The notes under the pieces were generated by a model, which made no database searches, was not told where the DNA came from, and saw only the letters and a program-made list of their open reading frames with translations. DNA of 64,000 bases. Origin: Nonlabens arenilitoris. GTDB taxonomy: Bacteria; Bacteroidota; Bacteroidia; Flavobacteriales; Flavobacteriaceae. The stretch's first letter is position 1. Every line of letters starts with the position of its first letter. The position numbers and the translations under genes were made by a program. Below, in pieces: positions 16,651 through 23,939 of this stretch. Where the stretch lies: positions 3,175,501-3,239,500 of the forward strand of contig NZ_MTPW01000001.1 of assembly GCF_002954765.1 (NCBI RefSeq). The letters run 5' to 3'.

Positions 16651-17061
16651 CTAGTCCATTGCCTGCGGCCGTAGGTTTTCGCTTTTGTAATTTATAATTA
16701 CACTCTTGGGATTAGAAACTATAGCACTGCAATAACGCTGCAAAAGATCAACCAGCCATAGTAATTATAAATCACAAGTCTCCCAACCTACTCAACTGTC
16801 TTCCTCTCGTTGTGCTCGTCGGAGACAATAATGGCAAAGCTGTAAAACCTCTTGAGCAATAGTCAGCTTGTACTTACACAATTCACGCCAGCCGCTAGGA
16901 AACAAACAAGAACGTTATATAATGGCGATTGAGACGTTTTAAAGGCTTATAGCGAGGCTGTGATTATTCCAAAATTCTGTAACTTCACAACCATTAACCA
17001 ACAAACAAAAGGTCAACGCGTACCGGCTAAAACGCCTCACTCGCCTTATACCTTTGCCATT
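16648..17061 (+). repeat. R element copy 4 (variant with 26 extra bases)
   Basis: 414 bases. It is the same as copies 1-3 except that the end of the body (CAATGGACTAGA) is replaced by a block that folds on itself (TGTCTtCC...GG-AGACA, about 16798-16827). As a result the body end no longer complements the GTTCTAGTCCATTG start. The attC-like half (16830-17061) keeps the exact 232-base length and ends TACCTTTGCCATT. Confidence 0.85.
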
Positions 17062-17106
17062 GGTAGCCATATATGAAAACCGACTAAAAAACATTACTTT
17101 TGAACT

Positions 17107-17493
17107 GTGTTAAGTCGAATAAGAAATAGCGTATTTACGAAAATCCTTTGGGGACTAATGGGTTTATATCTTCTCAACATAAGTGTTGATTCTGCAGACC
17201 CAAACCCTGAACATATTCTTGAAGATTTATCATTCAATGACCAAGAAAGTATTATTGAATTAATTCTTGAAAAAGTACTGGGTTATGAAGATGCTATTAA
17301 AGAATACGATGACCACGACACCGAAGACCACAACAAGCAGAAAAATATTAAAATAGACTTTTTAGTGCACGTTATTCAGGCAGATAAATTCGAACAAAGC
17401 CTAATTGACGAAAGAAAAAAACTTTATCCTGATTTTGCAGCTCGATTATCAAAAGGCTTCAATAAAATAGACAGTCCACCACCCAAGATTTGA
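17107..17493 (+). CDS. Hypothetical protein, first gene of two-gene cassette N
   Basis: 128 residues from a GTG start (MLSRIRNSVFTKILWGLMGLYLLNISVDSADP). The N-terminus has one hydrophobic segment (about 12-27), an uncleaved anchor or a signal peptide; the rest is acidic and helical with DDHDTEDHNKQ near 70 and a Pro-rich end. It is the only cassette here with two genes: the HAEPLYID protein follows 57 bases later. The pairing suggests a shared envelope function, not known to me. Confidence 0.65.
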   Translation: MLSRIRNSVFTKILWGLMGLYLLNISVDSADPNPEHILEDLSFNDQESIIELILEKVLGYEDAIKEYDDHDTEDHNKQKNIKIDFLVHVIQADKFEQSLIDERKKLYPDFAARLSKGFNKIDSPPPKI

Positions 17494-17571
17494 TTTGTTT
17501 TACAATTTGACTAATTCTCACCTATTTAATAGTAGTGGGAATATTTCTTAATGCTTAAAAAACAAATCAAA

Positions 17572-18432
17572 ATGAATTTAAAAAAATTATTAGTGCTAAT
17601 AATACTTTTGGCATCTTCAACATATTCAATTGCACAAATTACAAAGACTGAAAAAGACAGTATTTATATCCAACAAGTAGAAGACCATAAAGAACCTGAC
17701 AAAGTTCTACACGCTGAACCACTCTATATTGACTTAATTCGAGATTTAGGGGCAAGAAAAGGAGAAAAAGAGTGGAACGTTGGTTTAGGCTTAACAGATA
17801 ACTTAAAATTTGATGCTTATGAAGCTCTAATTGAATATGAATGGGCACCTATCAACAGATTAGGATTTGAAGTTGAACTACCATTCACTTTTTATTCCCC
17901 ACAAAGTGGTGTAAGTCGAGATTCAATACCTTCAAATAGATTAAATAGCATTAAAATAGCTACTCAATGGTCTTTTTTTGTTAGTGAGCCAATGGCAACA
18001 TCAATGGCAATTGGATATATCAACGAGTTTGAATTGTCGGATTTCAGAAACTTTGGAAGTCCTTTCATTAAAGGAAATATCTATAATCCGTTTTTTGTTG
18101 TTGCAAAACGTTGGGGTAACAATTTTCATTCATTGATATATACAGGTCCAATGATTGAACAGAATTTCATTACCAATGAATTTCATACGACTTATGATAT
18201 CAACACAAGTTTTCATTATATGATTACAGGCACAAGAAATTTCATAGGTATTGAATTTAACAAAACTATTGACAATAGCGACTTTGATATGACAATACGA
18301 CCACAAATGCGTTTAGGAATAGCCGACAACTTATTGGTTGGAATTGTAGCAGGAATTCCTGTAAGTAGAGAAAATGAAAGGTTTAGTTCTTTCGTAAGAC
18401 TCATTTGGGAGCCGAAACATAAGCATAAATAA
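17572..18432 (+). CDS. HAEPLYID family outer-membrane-like protein (cassette N)
   Basis: 286 residues from ATG 17572; an in-frame ATG at 17551 adds seven residues and fits a signal peptide less well. The signal peptide MNLKKLLVLIILLASSTYSIAQ is followed by VLHAEPLYIDLIRDLGARKGEKEWNVGLGL, the motif that gives the family its name. The rest alternates polar and aromatic residues like a small beta-barrel (EYEWAPINRLGFEVELPFTFY, ATQWSFFVSEPMATSMAIGYINEF). Location in the outer membrane is inferred. Function unknown. Confidence 0.8.
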   Translation: MNLKKLLVLIILLASSTYSIAQITKTEKDSIYIQQVEDHKEPDKVLHAEPLYIDLIRDLGARKGEKEWNVGLGLTDNLKFDAYEALIEYEWAPINRLGFEVELPFTFYSPQSGVSRDSIPSNRLNSIKIATQWSFFVSEPMATSMAIGYINEFELSDFRNFGSPFIKGNIYNPFFVVAKRWGNNFHSLIYTGPMIEQNFITNEFHTTYDINTSFHYMITGTRNFIGIEFNKTIDNSDFDMTIRPQMRLGIADNLLVGIVAGIPVSRENERFSSFVRLIWEPKHKHK

Positions 18433-18445
18433 AAATACGGCTACC

Positions 18446-18569
18446 AACAATGTATATAAAAAATAGCGGTTTAGGTACAAATCTGAACCGCTATTACCTT
18501 TAATTTAAGTATATTGTTTTCCGAAAATCTAGTATTTAAAACCCGCTACTTTTCATATACGAGACCGTT
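18446..18569 (+). other. attC-like site N
   Basis: AACAATGTATATAAAAAATAGCGG pairs with CCGCTACTTTTCATATACGAGACCGTT (split: opens 18446, closes 18569); the central block GGTTTAG...CTGAACC also folds. Span 124 bases. Cassette ends: ATTGGTAGCC (17059) and GGCTACCAAC. Confidence 0.8.
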
Positions 18570-18980
18570 CTAGTCCATTGCCTGCGGCCGTAGGTTTTCG
18601 CTTTTGTAATTTATAATTACGCTCTTGGGATTAGAAACTATAGAACTGCAATAACGCTGCAAAAGATCAACCAGCTATAGTAATTATAAATCACAAGTCT
18701 CCCAACCTACTCAACTATCTTCCTCTCGCTGTGCTTGTCGGAGACAATAATGGCAAAGCTGTAAAACCTCTTGAGCAATAGTCAGCTTGTACTTACCCAA
18801 TTACCGCCAGCCGCTAGGAAACAAACAAGAACGTTGTATAATGGCGATTGAGACGTTTTAAAGGCTTATAGCGAGGCTGTGATTATTCCAAAATTCTGTA
18901 ACTTCACAACCATTAACCAACAACCAAAAGGTCAACGCGTACCGGCTAAAACGCCTCACTCGCCTTATACCTTTGCCATT
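18567..18980 (+). repeat. R element copy 5 (variant like copy 4)
   Basis: 414 bases with the same replaced block as copy 4, differing in a few bases (CTCGCTGTGCTTGTCGG). The attC-like half is 18749-18980. It ends TACCTTTGCCATT, about 30 bases before the next start codon. Confidence 0.85.
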
Positions 18981-19010
18981 GGCAACAAGCTAAAAACATT
19001 ACGCTGAAAA

Positions 19011-19526
19011 ATGAACCGAATAACAAAAAACATAACATTACTTCTGATTTTTGTCTGTATTTCCTGCAACCAAAAGAAATCTGACAAAACTTACTTGGCG
19101 AATTATATTAATTCCGTGAAAGTCGATAATTCACTTACGGAAAACCCTTTGCTGATTATCGATGGATATGCAGTTGAATATGAAACAATGAATGACGGTT
19201 GGTTCCTGTTACTTGAAGAGGATATTTCAAAGGTTAAGTATTTGAAAAAAGAAAACGCTGAAAAAATATACGGAGGAAAAGGTAAAAACGGAGTTGTTTT
19301 ATTAACGACCAAATTACAAGAAAGAGAAATAGCAAATACAAAGTCGGACAAGAAAACTCTATATGTTCTTGACGGAGAAATAATATCTGTCGATGAATAT
19401 AGAAAAATTGACCAAAGCAAAATAATTGGAGTTGGAACAATAACGGAACAGAGCGCAATAAAAGAATTTACATCGGACAATTATGATGAACTGATTTACG
19501 TATCGACAAAAATGACGACTGAATAG
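19011..19526 (+). CDS. Lipoprotein with TonB-plug-like motifs (cassette O)
   Basis: 171 residues. The lipoprotein signal is KNITLLLIFVCISC (Cys about 19). Two segments resemble TonB-dependent receptor plug domains: PLLIIDGYAVEYE...DISKVKYLKKENAEKIYGGKGKNGVVLLTTK, where receptors have a xxYG.RGANGVxxITTK motif, and a second half-repeat TLYVLDGEIISVDEYRKIDQSKI. It is much too short to be a receptor. A plug-only lipoprotein could bind or mimic a TonB partner; that is inference. Confidence 0.65.
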   Translation: MNRITKNITLLLIFVCISCNQKKSDKTYLANYINSVKVDNSLTENPLLIIDGYAVEYETMNDGWFLLLEEDISKVKYLKKENAEKIYGGKGKNGVVLLTTKLQEREIANTKSDKKTLYVLDGEIISVDEYRKIDQSKIIGVGTITEQSAIKEFTSDNYDELIYVSTKMTTE

Positions 19527-19542
19527 ATAAAAGCCAGTTGCC

Positions 19543-19669
19543 AACACCGTGTATAATTAATTGCTTTGGCAAGTGCTTATTTGGAAAATTCCTTCGGAAT
19601 TTTCTCGCGTTCGTTTTTGTTTACTAAATTAGTTGCTTAAACACGCAACTAACCATACACAAAACCGTT
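19543..19669 (+). other. attC-like site O, last clear site
   Basis: AACACCGTGTATAATTAATTGC pairs with ACGCAACTAACCATACACAAAACCGTT; inner hairpin GGAAAATTCC-TTCG-GAATTTTC. Span 127 bases. Cassette ends: ATTGGCAAC (18978) and GTTGCCAAC. Confidence 0.8.
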
Positions 19670-19694
19670 GTAAAACATTTGAGGAAACAGAACT

Positions 19695-20144
19695 ATGAAA
19701 AAATATTTATTGACTATTATGTTACTTCTTTTCGTTTTGAACTCATTTGCTCAAAAGAAAACAAAAGAGGAAAGACAAGCGGAATTGGACGCTAAAAAAG
19801 AAGGGAATTATATAGCAAGAGAAAAATTAGATTATTCACCATCATTTGCTTTGTTACTTGCTCAAGGACAAATGTTCACCAAAAAGGTTAATGTAACTAT
19901 TGATTTTGGACAAAAATCAGGCTTTTTCGAGCAAAGTTATATACGTGACGAAAATGGAAAGAAAATAAAATTTTATACTGTCATTGACGCTCTAAACTAT
20001 ATGAAATCCTTAGGATGGGAATTTATAGACGCTTACGCAATTACAATCGGCAATTCGAATGTCTATCATTATTTATTCAAGAATGACGGAAATGCAAAAA
20101 TTCCGAATGTTAATGTTGACGGAGAAGAAAATGATGATAATTAA
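19695..20144 (+). CDS. Hypothetical exported protein (last cassette, P)
   Basis: 149 residues with a signal peptide (MKKYLLTIMLLLFVLNSFAQ) followed by a Lys/Glu-rich stretch and a small folded part (KVNVTIDFGQKSGFFEQSYIRDENGKKIKFYTVIDALNYMKSLGWEFIDAYAI). The tail EENDDN is acidic. No family recognised. It opens after GTTGTAAAACATTTG, but no complementary GTTTTACAAC follows it, so this cassette has lost its attC or marks the end of the array. From 20145 to 20309 I see no site with the regular arms. Confidence 0.65.
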   Translation: MKKYLLTIMLLLFVLNSFAQKKTKEERQAELDAKKEGNYIAREKLDYSPSFALLLAQGQMFTKKVNVTIDFGQKSGFFEQSYIRDENGKKIKFYTVIDALNYMKSLGWEFIDAYAITIGNSNVYHYLFKNDGNAKIPNVNVDGEENDDN

Positions 20145-20309
20145 TAATTGTTTAAGTAAACGGATTTATAAAATAGAATTAATAAAAACGTTTTAGAGCA
20201 TAAAATATAATGCGATAAAATCATTTCTTATCTTCATAAATAAGACAGCATATTATTGATGGATACACTTTACTTATCGGCTGCCTAACTAAGTCTATTA
20301 TTTTAAAAA

Positions 20310-20645
20310 ATGAAAAACAAAACTTTTGGATATACCGAAGATTGGAAAACGAGTCACATGGCCTATTGGGTTCATATCGAGGCAGATGATAAGCCTTGGT
20401 ACACATCTCAAAAATTTAATCCACCAGCACCAGTTCGTCACGGCAGTTTAGGTTATCCTTACTTGACTATTGAATTAGATGGATTTAGATTTTCGTTTAC
20501 TAGTGAAGCTCAATTTGAAGAATTTAAAACGATAATGGCTAGAAAACTACTTCCTACGACTATAGAGCTATCCAGTAAAAGACCAGGACGTAAAGGGCCT
20601 AATGGTCACTGGTTAAGTCGTTTACCAGCCAAAACAAAACCATGA
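20310..20645 (+). CDS. Conserved-looking hypothetical protein (111 aa)
   Basis: 111 residues, soluble, with aromatic and Pro-rich sequence (YTEDWKTSHMAYWVHIEADDKPWYTSQKFNPPAPVRHGSLGYPYLTIELDGFRFSFTSEAQFEEFKTIM) and a basic C-terminus (SSKRPGRKGPNGHWLSRLPAKTKP). The phrase LTIELDGFRFSFTSEAQFEEFKTIMARK suggests a complete small domain. I do not recognise the family. It is the first gene after the cassette array and lacks flanking att-like sites, so I take it as a chromosomal gene. Confidence 0.65.
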   Translation: MKNKTFGYTEDWKTSHMAYWVHIEADDKPWYTSQKFNPPAPVRHGSLGYPYLTIELDGFRFSFTSEAQFEEFKTIMARKLLPTTIELSSKRPGRKGPNGHWLSRLPAKTKP

Positions 20646-20728
20646 AAATACCGAGAAAAGTTGATAAAGTACTGTAACCAAATAGATTTTAACGAGAACT
20701 GAACAACTCACAAAGGCAAAGCTTAAAA

Positions 20729-21310
20729 ATGAACTATCCAGAAATAGCTCATAAAGTCATCCAATTAAAAGACGCTGATCTAGCCTTGCGTGATGAGCTT
20801 ATTCAAAAAGGCCAACTAAGCAATGGTTATGATACAGCTATGGAGCAGTTACATATCAAAAATGCTGACCAATTAGATGAAATCATCAACCTGATCGGCT
20901 ATCCTACCATTGAAAAAGTAGGACAAGAAGCCAGTGAAGCGGCTTGGCTTATCATACAACACGCGATTAGCAAACCAGACTTTATAAAAAAGTGTGTACA
21001 GCTATTGCAACATACAGATCATAACGATACCGTAAAATTAAATATAGATTACTTAACAGATCGCATTGCTGTTTTTGAAGAAAAACAACAGCTCTATGGA
21101 ACTCAGTTTGATTGGGATGAAAACGGAGAATTATCACCACAGGCATTTGACGACCTCAACAAAGTAAATGAAAGAAGAAAAGCATTAGGCCTTCATGCTT
21201 TAGAAGAGCAAACACAAATCATCAGACAACGAGCTAAAGAAGAAAACCAATCGCCACCAACAGATCTTGAAAAACGAAAGAAAGAAATAAGAGCGTGGAA
21301 AAAAAGGTAG
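20729..21310 (+). CDS. DUF6624 domain protein
   Basis: 193 residues. The central and C-terminal motifs IEKVGQEASEAAWLIIQHA, LTDRIAVFEEKQQLYGTQFDW and VNERRKALGLHALEEQ fit DUF6624, where a polar DRI...GxxQxYGTQ core is conserved. No signal peptide, so probably cytoplasmic. The family has no established activity. It stands alone, 83 bases after the preceding gene. Confidence 0.75.
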   Translation: MNYPEIAHKVIQLKDADLALRDELIQKGQLSNGYDTAMEQLHIKNADQLDEIINLIGYPTIEKVGQEASEAAWLIIQHAISKPDFIKKCVQLLQHTDHNDTVKLNIDYLTDRIAVFEEKQQLYGTQFDWDENGELSPQAFDDLNKVNERRKALGLHALEEQTQIIRQRAKEENQSPPTDLEKRKKEIRAWKKR

Positions 21311-21463
21311 GTTGGATTAAAAAATAATACCATCACTTAACACCTTATAATTCAACACCTCTTTTATAAGAGTGGTATTTCTTTTTAATAGTGATACAAA
21401 AAGATGATCAATTGAAATCACTAATCTAAATTTGCATCCAGATAGCAAACGATAAAAAACACC

Positions 21464-22186
21464 TTGCAAGAAGAATTAAAAAAGTATCGAGATCAGTGTT
21501 ATACTTGCATGAGACCTGCAAGCACTTGCGTTTGTAAACTTATCAAACCGTTGCAAACCAACACTAGGTTTGTAATTTTAATGCATCCCAAAGAGTATAA
21601 GAAACAAAAAAACGGTACCGGTCACATGACCAACCTACAGCTAGAAAATGCAGAAATCATAGTAGGTGTTGATTTTAATAAACATCAACGCGTTAATGAA
21701 ATTCTGGCAAATCAAAATAACGCTTCTTTCCTACTCTATCCTGGCAAACAAAGTTTCAACTTATCTACCAGTAATGGTACAGAAATAAAGACATTTATGG
21801 GACAGCATCCCTATCTATTTATACTAGATGGTACCTGGCCATGCGCTCGTAAAATGCTTAAACTAAGTAAGAACTTACAACAGCTTAAAAGAGTAAGCTT
21901 TGACAATTCCATAAAATCAAAGTTTATCATCAAGCAACAACCAGAATCTCTATGTTTGAGTACAATTGAATCTGTTTACACCGTATTGAACTTACTTAAA
22001 ACTGGCGGACTAGAAAATTGCGATACGAGTAAATTTCTCGTTCCGTTTGAAAAAATGATTGAATATCAACTGGATTATATGTTGAATCCAGATAGTAAAA
22101 ACTATTCTTTAACGGCAAGTAGAGAAATCGCTCCAAAGTTTCAATACAAGAAAAAGACCCAAAGAAGCACCATTCTAGAATCATAG
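21464..22186 (+). CDS. DTW domain tRNA-uridine aminocarboxypropyltransferase
   Basis: 240 residues from a TTG start. The DTW domain enzymes make acp3U in tRNA from S-adenosylmethionine. Visible here are the N-terminal Cys cluster (QCYTCMRPASTCVCKLI), HPKEYKKQKNGTGHMTNLQLENAEIIVGVDF, and the signature LDGTWPCARKMLKLS (DxTW core) near residue 125, then ESLCLSTIESVYTVL. The length fits the family. The substrate position (47 or 20) cannot be told from sequence. Cytoplasmic and apparently monocistronic. Confidence 0.85.
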   Translation: MQEELKKYRDQCYTCMRPASTCVCKLIKPLQTNTRFVILMHPKEYKKQKNGTGHMTNLQLENAEIIVGVDFNKHQRVNEILANQNNASFLLYPGKQSFNLSTSNGTEIKTFMGQHPYLFILDGTWPCARKMLKLSKNLQQLKRVSFDNSIKSKFIIKQQPESLCLSTIESVYTVLNLLKTGGLENCDTSKFLVPFEKMIEYQLDYMLNPDSKNYSLTASREIAPKFQYKKKTQRSTILES

Positions 22187-22307
22187 ATTCACTTCTTAAT
22201 GTGAATCGCTCTATACTGCCACTTCTCTATCCTTTATAACAATTACTTAAAACGACTGAAAAGTCATCAATTTTAGATAATTTCACAGCCTCAAAAAACG
22301 TATCGCA

Positions 22308-22733
22308 ATGGATTTTAATGTAGGAGATCAAGTAGACCTCATCATCGTAAATGAAACACCGCTAGGTTACACGGTAATGATCAATGGTGTCCATGAAGGA
22401 TTACTATATAGAAATGAGGTTTATGTAGAGTTAGAAGATAATTCTAAACACACAGGCTATATCAAAAACATAAGAGAAGACGGCAAAATTGACGTTTCTC
22501 TAAGGCCGCAAGGCTTCCTTAACGTGATCGATAGTGATGTTGATAAGGTGATGTCATTGCTCAACGAGAGTCCTTATGGCTATTTACTCTTAACAGATAA
22601 AAGTCCGCCAGACCATATACGCTATCACCTTAATATGAGTAAAAAAGCTTATAAGAAAGCCCTAGGTCATCTCTACAAGCAAAAACTGATTACCATTTCT
22701 GATGAAAAAGTGGCGCTGGTAGATAAGAAATAA
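22308..22733 (+). CDS. S1-like RNA-binding protein, CvfB C-terminal type
   Basis: 141 residues. Residues 1-70 form an S1/OB-like RNA-binding domain (FNVGDQVDLIIVNETPLGYTVMINGVHEGLLYRNEVY...GYIKNIREDGKIDVSLRP) and 75-141 a winged-helix-like end (VMSLLNESPYGYLLLTDKSPPDHIRYHLNMSKKAYKKALGHLYKQKLI). This is the arrangement of the C-terminal half of CvfB, which is normally about 280 residues with extra S1 domains. The short form may be complete, since the start is well placed and no upstream frame continues it. Confidence 0.8.
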   Translation: MDFNVGDQVDLIIVNETPLGYTVMINGVHEGLLYRNEVYVELEDNSKHTGYIKNIREDGKIDVSLRPQGFLNVIDSDVDKVMSLLNESPYGYLLLTDKSPPDHIRYHLNMSKKAYKKALGHLYKQKLITISDEKVALVDKK

Positions 22734-22762
22734 GTGATCTCTACCATATGAAAACCTATACT

Positions 22763-22794
22763 AAACCCTACTGGCTAGCACTGGTAGGGTTTTA
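22763..22794 (+). terminator. Rho-independent terminator after the CvfB-like gene
   Basis: AAACCCTACtGG...CtGGTAGGGTTT hairpin followed by TTTATTTTTAT, starting 30 bases after the stop codon. Confidence 0.8.
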
Positions 22795-22843
22795 TTTTTA
22801 TGTAATCCACGATAGATTGTGAATAGATAAAGATGTTTTAATT

Positions 22844-22860
22844 ACGCTTTCGCGAAAGCG
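22844..22860. repeat. Genome palindrome copy 3
   Basis: ACGCTTTCGCGAAAGCG in the gap between the CvfB-like gene and the cupin lipoprotein; first copy after the cassette array. Confidence 0.85.
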
Positions 22861-22963
22861 ATAACCAACTGTCCTACAATTATTTGAACTATATAACTCT
22901 TTTATCATACTTTAGGAACTGTGATAAGTTGTACCTTTTTTAAAATCTAAAAATGGTTGTACG

Positions 22964-23788
22964 ATGAAAAGAATTTTGTTCTCACTGTTATTACTAGGAT
23001 CTTTATTATTAACCTCTTGTGGATCAGAGATTCCGATAGAATATTTAGACGTCAGTCCAGATAAAAACACATACACCAAAACCATTTTAGAGAATGAAAT
23101 AAAAGGTATTCATGTAGAGCACATTGCTCTTACAGGAGAACATCATCTAGAAGATCAATCGCAAAATGGATTCAAGTACATCTATTTATTTGTAAAAGGT
23201 AATGGTACAGTAAACGCTGCAAATAAGGATTATGACATCGTACCAGAGACCATACTATTGCCTAATGCAGCTCCATCCATTACGGTGCATACCACAGTAA
23301 AAGACACTTTACATTATCTTAAAATATCGAGCCAGTTAACAGATCAAGATCTTAAGGATCTAGAAGAGTTTCCTGCAGAAAACACACAACAGGTGTACTA
23401 TGCAAAGTTTACCGATTGTAAATCCTATACTGAGCCTATAAAGAGCCCTAACACGGTAAGTCGTACCATATTGCCTAATCAATATATCCCAAGAATTGCA
23501 ATGGGAACGGTACAAACGACTGGACCAGATCAAGTAGGTGCACATGAACATCCTATGTTAGAGCAGTTATTTTTAGGCCTATCAGATAACAACTGCACCG
23601 TTTATGCAGATGATGCACAGGTAGATTTCCCTGAGTATTCTGTACTACACATTCCGTTAGGTTCTAGTCATTCTGTATCTGTAGAACAAGATGAATTGAT
23701 GTATTATGTATGGATGGACTTTTTCAGAGATAAAAAAGGGAAGAATGGCTTAAAACTCATAATCAAGATGAGGATGAAGAATAAGTAA
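22964..23788 (+). CDS. Cupin-domain lipoprotein
   Basis: 274 residues. The signal MKRILFSLLLLGSLLLTSCGS has a lipobox (LLTS-C, Cys 19). Two cupin-like halves are visible: residues about 45-120 (HVEHIALTGEHHLEDQS ... YLFVKGNGTVNAANKDYDIVPETILLP) and about 170-255 (GTVQTTGPDQVGAHEHPMLEQLFLGLSDNNCTVYADDAQVDFPEYSVLHIPLGSSHSV), the second with a metal-type HEH...E...H set. A periplasmic or surface metal-binding or sugar-binding role is inferred. Confidence 0.75.
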   Translation: MKRILFSLLLLGSLLLTSCGSEIPIEYLDVSPDKNTYTKTILENEIKGIHVEHIALTGEHHLEDQSQNGFKYIYLFVKGNGTVNAANKDYDIVPETILLPNAAPSITVHTTVKDTLHYLKISSQLTDQDLKDLEEFPAENTQQVYYAKFTDCKSYTEPIKSPNTVSRTILPNQYIPRIAMGTVQTTGPDQVGAHEHPMLEQLFLGLSDNNCTVYADDAQVDFPEYSVLHIPLGSSHSVSVEQDELMYYVWMDFFRDKKGKNGLKLIIKMRMKNK

Positions 23789-23939
23789 GTCTGCTGATAA
23801 TCAAATAGAAATAGCTCCAAGCACCTGTAAAAAGATAATTGGAGTTTGATTATGTTTTATTGATATTTTTAAGAGCATAAAACGAGAGTAAGAATAAACT
23901 GCTTTTATGTAAATTCACTGCTTCTATACTTAAGTTATT

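Noticed and set aside
7583..18980. The five R repeats as a CRISPR array or as insertion sequences
   Set aside because: Units are 388-414 bases with genes between them, no spacers of even length, no transposase, and ends that coincide with recombination junctions and not with target duplications.
9150..19640. TTTC-N18-TAACTTTAG inside several attC sites as a promoter
   Set aside because: It misses the last base of the -7 consensus and varies between sites; too weak to annotate.
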